Assembly (NCBI GenBank): GCA_948144175.1
Contig: CANXME010000096.1
Span: forward strand, 62,001 to 126,000
DNA length: 64,000 nucleotides
From: Closterium sp. NIES-65
Lineage: Eukaryota; Streptophyta; Zygnematophyceae; Desmidiales; Closteriaceae
Direction: 5' to 3'
Numbering within the stretch: the first letter of the stretch is position 1; each line of letters starts with the position of its first letter. The notes beneath the pieces are model-generated. The model searched no databases. It was not told the DNA's origin and saw nothing but the letters and a program-made list of their open reading frames with translations. Positions 26,201 through 33,388 of this stretch are shown here, piece by piece. The position numbers and the translations under genes are program-made.

Positions 26201-26622
26201 AAGACAATCAACTGTCATCCCCATCACTCCCACCTCCCCACATCCCACCAGGGCAAAGGGAGACGGTGCACGTGACCTTCAATGCAGCTGCTGCACCGTC
26301 CACCCTCGTTCCCCTCAACCTGCTGTGGCTCGCAGCACTCACCGCCCTCGTCGCCTCGGCCATTCTCCTCCTCCTGCACCTCGTCAGCCCCGCCCAACCC
26401 TACATCCCCCACCCACAGCCCCCTCCCTCGCCTCTCCCCACGCCGTCTCCTCAGCGCCCGGGGTCTGCATTCCACACACCTGGTTCGAGTGCCTTCTCCC
26501 CGGTGTCGCCTTACAGCCAGATGGGGTCGCCAAGTCCCGAGTATGTGAGCTATGCAGGTCGCACCATTCACAGGGCTCCAGGGTACACCAACCCCATGGA
26601 GGACCCGCGTAGCATGTACTGA
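11280..26622 (+). CDS. GP210: Nuclear pore membrane glycoprotein gp210 (NUP210)
   Basis: Thirty-four exons join without a phase error into 2335 residues: 11280-11572, 11771-12047, 12175-12277, 12485-12699, 12961-13225, 13570-14436, 14817-14965, 15260-15398, 15586-16379, 16588-16711, 16900-17192, 17383-17502, 17710-17772, 17952-18134, 18383-18541, 18764-18916, 19284-19406, 19617-19898, 20036-20101, 20331-20482, 20653-20929, 21063-21203, 21501-21603, 22517-22653, 22883-22978, 23159-23252, 23388-23495, 23701-23857, 24161-24244, 24477-24783, 25016-25070, 25311-25492, 25662-25737, 26252-26622. Features seen: hydrophobic N-terminal signal segment, GCFSWAWDHHDLL, RSDVYVVRG, bacterial-Ig-like (BIG2) blocks such as VASVHPAQGVLTALAQG, then DSLGVPFLEA. 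The last exon has one transmembrane helix (residues about 2236-2258) and a Pro-rich tail with EYVSYAGRTI. gp210 anchors and shapes the nuclear pore, mostly in the perinuclear space. Plant gp210 is near 1900 residues; the excess here is Gly/Ala/Ser-rich inserts. The exon borders are my own reading and a few may shift. Confidence 0.9.
13330..13441 (+). repeat. 22-bp C/T-rich minisatellite in gp210 intron 5
   Basis: About five copies of a unit beginning TTGTCGCCCACCCTCC, the last three nearly identical. It lies wholly within the intron 13226-13569. Confidence 0.75.
14437..14588 (+). repeat. 38-bp tandem repeat duplicating the splice donor of gp210 exon 6
   Basis: Four copies, period 38, start with GTGAGTCCAGGCACACGG at 14437, 14475, 14513 and 14551. 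Each copy carries the donor GAG/GTGAGT plus a second donor-like GGGGTAAGG. The first copy is the donor used in the gene model, because it gives the phase needed for the exon at 14817. Confidence 0.9.
16713..16764 (+). repeat. CCTGC pentamer microsatellite in gp210 intron 10
   Basis: About eight to nine copies of the five-base unit CCTGC directly after the donor at 16712. Confidence 0.85.
19131..19187 (+). repeat. 19-bp tandem repeat, three copies, gp210 intron 16
   Basis: Three exact copies of a unit starting CCATTCCCCCCATCGG. Confidence 0.85.
20153..20262 (+). repeat. 55-bp tandem duplication in gp210 intron 19
   Basis: Two near-identical 55-bp copies starting GCGCCCACCTC at 20153 and 20208, inside the intron 20102-20330. 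Confidence 0.75.
21730..22031 (+). repeat. 18-bp satellite array with GGCGCGCC core in gp210 intron 23
   Basis: About sixteen copies of an 18-bp unit (GGCGCGCCTGCGGACCAA), with variants TGTGG, CATGT and GTGTG at the edges. As the period is a multiple of three, all frames on both strands stay open and mimic repetitive proteins, but the array lies between the donor at 21604 and the acceptor at 22515-22516 of a well-supported intron. A diverged direct repeat (22072-22103 and 22156-22187) and an AT-rich stretch follow in the same intron. Confidence 0.9.
25855..26206 (+). repeat. 28-bp minisatellite in gp210 intron 33
   Basis: About twelve copies of a 28-bp unit made of CATCCACTTCATGT and CATCCAATGCATG blocks with single-base variants. 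It lies inside the intron 25738-26251. The unit is not a multiple of three, so all three forward frames are open and give a 28-residue super-repeat; this should not be called a gene. Confidence 0.9.
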
Positions 26623-28266
26623 TTTGTCGTGTGACTGAGTGTGGGTGTACTTTTTCGTGTTTCGATTGAATTTGAAGATGGAGACATGCCACCAAATTCC
26701 GTACACATCCATGCACGACCAGTGCTGTGAAACCGGCTGACAAATGGGATCAGTTTGAGGCAAAAAAACTCTGAAACAACTATAGCAAAAGGTAGAGCTT
26801 ACTAGCAAAGGTGCATTGTTTTTGGTGTTTATAGCTGTCCAATTTCACTTATCACACATGAGCCACACGGGTTTGCAGCCAAGGCAAAGTGTTGCTGGCG
26901 TGCTGCCTTGAATTTCCAACTACATAGTGTAGATCCGCCCATATGCTGCCCGTCGATTTTCTCTCCAAACAAGTGGCTGTTTGACAAAAAGTGCAACGTG
27001 TTTGCCGGATAGATGACGAGTCGTGAGTTGGCAGCCAATAAGGAATGACAGTCAGCCAGCCAGTGATAGAAGCCACAGTGGACTGACGATATTTGTGGCC
27101 TCGCTGCATCTGCCTGATGTCAAGTGCATGGCAGTCTAGTCTGAGACATTTTGACGCCCAATGCGCTTACACAGCTAAAATATTTTGGTTATTATGAGGT
27201 TCGCCCGGAGTGGTGAGGTTTGTGGACGGGTATGCCCCGTTAGGGTGAGAATCTCGCGGCTTTCTCCAAGCAGGCCTACCGTTCTTTCTACCACCAGCTC
27301 ACCACACCTTCCTTCCCCTTGTGCAAGTTACGCCATGCCGTTTCCTTCAATCCGTCTGCAATTCGGTCCCTTGGATGTGGAGTGGTTAGTTGTACTATTC
27401 CGATTTTCCGATGCCGACGCGTCTTTCCTAAACTCAACAGGGTGACTTCCATGACAGGTCTTAAAAATCGAGGAGAGTAGTGTGTTCGGTTTTCTGAGTT
27501 GCTGGGTTACACTGCTCGAACCAGGGCACAGCCCGACTCCGACGATTTGTTGTGGACGGAAGTCCCTTGAAGAGGCAGGATTCTGGTTGCCCATGGCTGT
27601 TAGATTCGTCCAAATCGAAACGTCGGGACTCGGAGGCCGCCGGCTGTCCATCAAAACGAAACGTTCGGAGACCGATCCCGCTGACTCGAAACCACTTCCC
27701 ATCAAGCTAAGGAATCTTGGAACACGGAATTGAACCGTTCGATGAAACCTGAGAACGAGCTTCGCTGGTCAGATTATGACGTCGTGCTTCGAGGAAAACC
27801 CCCGCTTCTAGATCAGGTGAGATGATGTTTGAAATATCTATCCATCTGCTCGACTCTGGAATGGATTGACGAACCACAGACGCTACTGTTTGGTCAATCT
27901 GGTTTAGATGCTGGTTGCTGAGCTAAACGAGGCAACCAGAAATTGGCTGCGTTAATAATGCTCAGTCTACCTATCTTTCCCGCAACAAAAACAAACCTTA
28001 TTCCTGAATATTAATCGTACGGCTTTGTACTGTAGACGATAGAATACCATGGTTTCGTATGACATCGCAATCCTTGATTCACCGCGTTGCGCGCAGATTC
28101 ATGGTCCCTGCGCTACGACCAGCCAAAGACCCCTCCTCGTGTTTCCTCTCGTTTGCCTCACTCCTCCATCCCACCCAGCCTACATTCCCATCAGCTCCAA
28201 AGATATTTTCACCAATTCCGAGACTCCTGGTCTCTGACCCTGCTCTTCAATCTGATCTCATCACCC
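26623..28266. other. Intergenic region between gp210 and kinase copy 2
   Basis: It contains the gp210 3' UTR and the kinase 2 promoter/5' UTR. I see no conserved coding sequence, element ends or RNA gene. Confidence 0.55.
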
Positions 28267-29379
28267 ATGGCCCAGTCAGCATCCGACGACTCTCTTCGTG
28301 AAGCAGCGCCTGGGATTCGAAGAAATCAGTCACTCGACGGCTCTAAGAAACGCAAGATCGATTCCTCGCTCGTTGAGTCCGAATCGCGCTCACCGAAACA
28401 GACGAGAATTGCCCAATTCGACTCTTTCACTCCATCCGCCTCCTGCCCCTTTTTCGACTTCCACACGGAAAAGCTCGAGAATTATTTCACCGTGGATTCA
28501 GCGACGCTTGGCGCAGGACAATTCGGTATTGTGAGGCGGTGCGTCGAGAATGCAACGAATCAGGCCTTCGCGTGCAAGACGATCAATAAAGACCGCTTGC
28601 TGACATCAGCCGCGAGGGACGAGGTGCGGCGCGAGGTGGCGGCGATGCGGAGCGTGGCGGGTCATGCGGGCGTGGTTCAATTGCGTGGAGTTTTCGAAGA
28701 CGAGCGACAGGTTCACCTCGTCATGGACCTGTGCGACGGTGGCGAACTCTTTGACGAAGTCGTGCGACGCAGGCGGTTACCGGAGAGAGAAGCCGCGCTT
28801 ATTTTTCGCCAAATCGCCTCCGCCGTCGCGTTCTGTCACTCGAAGAACATAATGCACCGCGATTTAAAGCCTGAAAACATCATCCTCGCATCCTCAGACA
28901 CCTCACGACTCCCCACTGCCAAGCTCGCCGATTTTGGATTCGCAGTTCCCATCCCCCCCGGACATCGCGCGTGTGGCGTCGCGGGTTCGCCGTTCTACAT
29001 GGCGCCAGAAGTACTGACAGGCGAGTACGGGGTGGAGGCGGACGTGTGGTCGATGGGCGTGGTGCTGTACGTGCTGCTGAGCGGCAGCCTGCCGTTTTGG
29101 GGCGCGGACGACAACGGCGTGTTCCGCGCCGTGCTGGAGGCCCCGCTGGACCTGACGAGCGGCGCGTGGGCGGGGGTGTCGGCGGAGGCCAAGGGGCTGC
29201 TCCGCTGCATGCTGCACCGCGACCCGCGCCGACGCCCCTCCGCCGCCAAGCTGCTCTCCCACCCCTGGATCCTCGTCCACGCCTTCGGCGGCCGCGTCGT
29301 GCGCCGCGTCATCGCCGCACCCGCACTCCAGCAGATCCGCATGGGGGGGGGCGCTGCTGCTGTTCCGCTCTCCGCCTAG
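28267..29379 (+). CDS. Ser/Thr protein kinase, CAMK/PEPC-kinase-like, copy 2
   Basis: Single-exon gene, 370 residues, start chosen at the ATG 28267 (MAQSASDD), which aligns with copy 1; an in-frame upstream ATG at 28087 would add 60 residues unlike copy 1. The N-terminus again has a basic cluster (SKKRKID). The kinase domain is complete: LGAGQFGIV, FACKTINK, MDLCDGGELFDEV, HRDLKPENIILA, LADFGFA, SPFYMAPEVLTGEYG, ADVWSMGVVLY, RDPRRRPS. There is no regulatory C-terminus. Against copy 1 the region from MAPE to the end, and the RDEVRREVAAM to hinge block, are almost identical also at third codon positions, whereas the N-terminus and the stretch around DFG are clearly different. The two genes flank gp210 head-out in opposite orientation. 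Confidence 0.9.
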   Translation: MAQSASDDSLREAAPGIRRNQSLDGSKKRKIDSSLVESESRSPKQTRIAQFDSFTPSASCPFFDFHTEKLENYFTVDSATLGAGQFGIVRRCVENATNQAFACKTINKDRLLTSAARDEVRREVAAMRSVAGHAGVVQLRGVFEDERQVHLVMDLCDGGELFDEVVRRRRLPEREAALIFRQIASAVAFCHSKNIMHRDLKPENIILASSDTSRLPTAKLADFGFAVPIPPGHRACGVAGSPFYMAPEVLTGEYGVEADVWSMGVVLYVLLSGSLPFWGADDNGVFRAVLEAPLDLTSGAWAGVSAEAKGLLRCMLHRDPRRRPSAAKLLSHPWILVHAFGGRVVRRVIAAPALQQIRMGGGAAAVPLSA

Positions 29380-29764
29380 CGACACGGATTCGATTTTTTT
29401 TTTTTTGCAAATGCGCCATTGCCATTTTGGAGGACTGTTACCAGGACTGGAGCACAGGGGGATGCCAACCCAAGCGTTTTGACGTTACAGGGTTACATAC
29501 ACGAAGAGCTTAGAGCCTTGCAAGTGCACCTCAGCTGCTCATTCTGGAGCCAGGACGCTTGGCTTGGCATGCTGCCTGTTGGTTGTTATTCATATATTTT
29601 CCGTCAACGCTGATGCTTGAGTTGTTACAATGCGCAAAGCCTCTTTCTCAAATTCTATACCCTAAACAACAAATACTGGAACGTTAGAACTAGTTCAGAA
29701 AAGCCTGGTACTTTTTCATAAAATCTCTTGTTCTCTTCCAGTGCACCTCCTGAATCACATCCTA
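29380..29764. other. Intergenic region downstream of kinase copy 2
   Basis: It holds the kinase 3' UTR (T-run at 29393-29405) and AT-rich sequence up to the first element boundary. Nothing further is recognised. Confidence 0.5.
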
Positions 29765-29869
29765 CCGTATTCTCCTGGACAAAACACCCCCCCATAATTG
29801 TACACCCCCGGGTAGCTTGTGCGGGGTGGGTGTTATGATAGACCTCGTTTCTACTATACCCCCCTTTTT

Positions 29870-30002
29870 TGTCAAATTATATGCATGTCATATATGTGTA
29901 GGCTGTAGTTGGGTAGCCAAAATGGGGTACAAGCCCATCAGGGTTTCACATTTGTACCAAACCCTGATCTAGTCAATTCATTCCTGCCACTAGATTCTAA
30001 CA
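29870..30002 (+). repeat. 5' LTR of copia A
   Basis: 133 bp, TGTCAAATTATATGC ... TTCTAACA. PBS-like site follows at 30003. Confidence 0.92.
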
Positions 30003-30189
30003 TGATTTCAGAGCACTAGGTCCTTAGAACCGTCTTTTTTTTTCCAGGCCCACCTACTGTTGCGGTTACCGTGCTACCCTACGTGTTGCCTTGCCTTGCC
30101 TTGTGACGTGCTGCGCTGCGCGCGCCGTCCTGCAGCCCTCGCGCTGCCTACTGCTGCCCTAGCTACGCGCGCACCGCCCTGCAGACCCT

Positions 30190-30662
30190 GCACATGGACG
30201 GGTGGGGCCCAGCCCGCGTCAGTGGGCAGGACCGCGAGCGGTACTTCCTGCTAGTTGTTGATGACTACTCGCGTTACGCCACGGTCTTCCCCTTGCGAAC
30301 CAAGGGTGAGGTCCCTGATGTTTTGATCCCTTGGATTCGCGCTGCTCGTCTCCAGCTCCGCGAGCGGTTCGGGACGGAGTTTCCCGTCCTGCGACTGCAC
30401 TCTGACAGAGGTGGGGAGTTTTCCTCTGACCATCTGCAGAGCTTTTGTCGTGGGGAGGGCATTCGCCAGACGTTCACGCTTTCGGCCTCTCCGCAGGAGA
30501 ATGGGGTTGCTGAGCGCCGCATTGGCTTGGTCATGGAGGTCGCTCGTACCTCCATGGTCCATGCGGCTGCCCCCCCATTTTCTGTGGCCGTTTGCGGTCC
30601 GGTACGCCGCGCATCAGCTCAACCTCTGGCCCCGTGTCTCCTTTCTGGAGACCTCGCCCACA
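30190..30662 (+). pseudogene. Integrase fragment of copia A
   Basis: Encodes LQTLHMDGWGPARV, YFLLVVDDYSRYATVF, LHSDRGGEFSS and SPQENGVAERRIG, covering the D-D-E catalytic core of a copia integrase. The upstream Gag, protease and HHCC zinc-binding parts are deleted. A C-run at 30570-30576 has one base more than related copies, shifting the frame after HAAAP. The fragment ends where element B begins. Confidence 0.88.
30566..30662 (+). repeat. Left copy of a ~96-bp host duplication flanking element B
   Basis: Integrase-coding segment from GCTGCCCCCC to ACCTCGCCCACA, ending directly at the 5' LTR of B. The right copy is 32141-32236, with about four differences. Confidence 0.85.
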
Positions 30663-30805
30663 TGTCAGAATGTGATGTTTGTCTAGCCTGCAGTGGGGTA
30701 CTCTATAGCGAGTACAACCCAATTAGGGTTTCCTATATGTATCTCAATTGCTGCTAGTGAAAAACCCCTCTTTCATGTTTCTGATTCTTGCATAGTATTT
30801 CGACA
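30663..30805 (+). repeat. 5' LTR of element B
   Basis: 143 bp, matches 31998-32140 with about five substitutions. Confidence 0.92.
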
Positions 30806-31997
30806 TGCTATCAGAGCAGGTCAACCCTCCTGGGTCGATCCTGTGGGTGGGCCCCACCCAATGCTTCCGCTGCTCTACTGCCTGTAGCGCGCCCCGGGCG
30901 CGTGCCGTTTTCTTCCTGCCGTGCGCTCGGAGCGCGCAACGTTTTTTCTTCCCGCCGCGCGCTCGGGGCGCGCGGCGGTTTTCAGCCCTGCCCGCCGCGC
31001 GCCCCGGGAGGGCGCGGCGGTTTCCTGCCCCGGTGACCCGCGCGTCGCCCTCCGTCGCCCGACACGGCCCGCGCGACCTGCGCCAGGCCCGCGCGCGGCC
31101 CGTACGGGCTGCGCCAGGCCCGCGCGCGACCCGTACGGGCTGCGCCAGGCCCGCGCGCGGCCCGTACAGCCCGCGCGCGGCCCGTACGGCCTGCGCCAGG
31201 CCCGCGCGCGGCCCGGGCAGCCCGCGCGCGGTTCGTCCCGCCTGCGCCAGGCCCGTGCGCGGCCCGTAGAGTCTGCCCCAGTGCCGCACGCCGTCTCCCA
31301 AGCTTCTGGCCGCGCCCCACCCTCGCTGCTGCCCGCGCTCCTGTGTTAGGGTTTGGGGGTGGAGAGTATGGGGGTGCCGGGTGTGTGAGCCGTCCCCTGC
31401 TCCTCCTCCTCCTCCGTCTCCCACTGCTGCAGCTGCCGCTGAGGGGGGTGGATGTGTTGGAGCCGTCGGAGTGGTACGAGGGGGGTGGGGTGAGAGTAGT
31501 GCTAGAGGTTCAGCAGGGAGTGTGTGAAAGGGGTGTGGGACAGTTGGGGGAGGTTGACCGGAGGTAGCCGACTCGTCGTCCGCAGCGCCTGAAGTCCAGA
31601 GAGCCACAACCCCCTGTGGCCGTGTAGTCCGGGGCTCTGCGCTTGGTAGCCACAGTGTGAGCATTCCTGGTAGTCCAAAGAGCCACGACCCCCTGTGGTC
31701 GTGTAGTCCGGGGCTCTGCGCCCGTTAGCCACAGTGTGAGAACTCGTGGGAGCACAGAGAGCCAGCTGCACCTGTCGCCTTGTAGTCCGGGGCTCTGCGC
31801 CTGGTAGCGTCAGTGCTGCGCACTCTTGTTGCCCGTGTGTCTGCAGCTTCAGCCATCGCCTCCCATCTTCTTGCCCCCCACAGTTTCTCCTCCTCCTCAC
31901 TTGCCCTCTGTGATAGCCTCTAGCTTTGCTTATCATTGTGAACTATTGCTATGCCTGCTTGTTATGCTGATTATACCCCACTTTGACTATGGGGGTG

Positions 31998-32140
31998 TGT
32001 CAGAATGTGATGTTTGTCTAGCCTGCAGTGGGGTACTCTATAGCGAGTACAACCCAATTATGGTTTCCTATATGTATCTCAACTGCTGCTAGTGAAAAAC
32101 CCCTCTTTTTTGTTTCTGATTCTTGCCTAGTATTTCGACA
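31998..32140 (+). repeat. 3' LTR of element B
   Basis: 143 bp, preceded by the polypurine tract CTATGGGGGTG (31987-31997). Confidence 0.92.
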
Positions 32141-32251
32141 GCTGCCCCCCATTTTCTGTGGCCGTTTGCGGTCCGCTACGCCGCGCATCAGCTCAACCTC
32201 TGGCCCCGTGTCTCCTTGCCGGAGACCTCGCCCACACTGCGGTGGACAGGG
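32141..32251 (+). pseudogene. Integrase segment of copia A between B and C
   Basis: The first 96 bp repeat the host sequence already present left of element B (30566-30662). The segment then continues ...CTGCGGTGGACAGGG up to the 5' LTR of element C. Homologous to the integrase C-terminal region of the other copia copies. Confidence 0.85.
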
Positions 32252-32382
32252 TGTCAGAACTTATAGCTTACTTGTTTCTGTAGGCTATAGTGGGGTATCC
32301 CATAGGGGGTACACCCAATTAGGGTTTCCTATTTGTACTCACTTCGTTCATAGTCATTTCATTCTCGTTCTTTGTTTCCACA
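32252..32382 (+). repeat. 5' LTR of copia C
   Basis: 131 bp, TGTCAGAACTTATAGC ... TTTCCACA. The PBS TGGAATCAGAGC follows at 32383. Confidence 0.95.
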
Positions 32383-32469
32383 TGGAATCAGAGCAGGTTC
32401 CCTCCTAGGGACTGCTTCTAGGGCCCACCGAACCGCGCCCCGAGGCGCGTTTTTTTTTAGCGACCCGTC

Positions 32470-33345
32470 GTGTCGCCCCTAGCGGACCGTTGCGCCGCCC
32501 TTCCCCTCGCGGCTCCGCCGCCCTTCCCTAGCGGCCCCGCCGCCCTTCGATCGCGGCCCCGCCGCCCTCTGCTACGCGGCCCCGCCGCCGCCCTTCGATC
32601 GCGGCCCCGCCGCCCTCGGCTACGCGGCCCCGCCGCCCTCTGCCTCGCGGCCCCGCCGCCCTCTGCTACGCGGCCCCGCCGCCCTCTGCTACGCGGCCCC
32701 GCCGCCCTTCGATCGCGGCCCCGCCGCCCTTTACCACGCGGCCCCGCCGCCCTCTGCTACGCGGCCCTGCCGCCCTTCGATCGCGGCCCCGCCGCCCTCT
32801 GCTACGCGGCCCCGCCGCCCTCTGCTACGCGGCCCCGCCGCCCCCTGCAACGCGGCCCCGCCGCTCTCTTCGGTAGCGGCCCCGCCGCCCTCTGCTACGC
32901 GGCCCCTGCCGCCCTCTACTACGCGGCCCCGCCGCCCTCTGCTACGCGGCCCCGCCGCTCTCCTCGGTCGCGGCCCCGCCGCCACTCTGCTTCGCCTGAG
33001 CCGCCGCCGAGCCGCCGCCGAGCCGCCGCCGAGCCGCCGCCGAGCCGCCGCCGAGCTGCCGCCGAGCCGCCGCCGCCGAGCCGCAGCCCGAGCCACCGTC
33101 GAGCCGCCCGTGCCGCCCGAGCCGCCGCCGAGCCGCCCGTGACGCCCGAGCCGCCCGCGCCGCCCAGCAGCAGCCGAGCCGCCGCCGAGCCGCCGCCGCC
33201 TGAGCCGCCGCCGAGCCGCCGCCGAGTCGCCGCCGAGCCGCCACCGAGCCGCCGCCCGAGCCGCCGCCGAGCCGCCCGTGCCGCCCGAGCCGCCCGCGCC
33301 GCCCGAGCCGCCTGCGGAGCCGTGCTGCTGTTCCTCTGCTGCTGA
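32470..33345 (+). repeat. GC-rich leader repeats of copia C
   Basis: Between PBS and gag. First about 20 copies of a 23-bp unit (GCGGCCCCGCCGCCCTCTGC plus TAC, with a CTTCGATC variant), then (GAGCCGCCGCC)n-type repeats. An open frame through it (32470-33345) encodes only Pro/Arg/Ala repeats in a different frame from Gag and has no family match I can recognise. Equivalent leaders exist in elements E and F. Confidence 0.85.
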
Positions 33346-33388
33346 CCTACCCGCCTCTCCCAGCCCGGTGAGATTTTCAGCTGCTGTC

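Larger units (their letters stand above)
30663..32140 (+). mobile_element. Non-autonomous LTR retrotransposon B (TRIM/LARD-like)
   Basis: Total 1478 bp. Two 143-bp LTRs (30663-30805, 31998-32140) begin TGTCAGAATG and end TTCGACA. A PBS-like TGCTATCAGAGC follows the left LTR and the polypurine tract CTATGGGGGTG precedes the right one. The 1192-bp interior has no gag, protease, integrase or RT similarity. It begins with a GC-rich leader with repeated GCCCGCGCGCGGCCCGTA-like words, and then has a CT-rich part containing three imperfect copies of a block with GTAGTCCGGGGCTCTGCGC. The LTRs differ at about five positions. The PBS and LTR design resemble the copia elements here, so mobilisation in trans by one of them is likely (inference). 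Five-base target duplications are absent. Confidence 0.88.

Noticed and set aside
25596-26622. Long overlapping frames with HFMSSNACHPLHV repeats
   Set aside because: The 28-bp array is not a multiple of three and lies within intron 33; only 25662-25737 and 26252-26622 are coding.
28087-28266. Upstream ATG extending kinase copy 2 by 60 residues
   Set aside because: The extension has no counterpart in copy 1, while the downstream MAQS start is shared.
30806-31997. Hidden gag-pol in element B
   Set aside because: No integrase, RT or Gag motif in any frame on either strand; the frames found are repeat products.
32470-33345. 291-residue open frame rich in Pro/Arg/Ala
   Set aside because: It is a by-product of the GC leader repeats of copia C, is out of frame with Gag, and has no domain.
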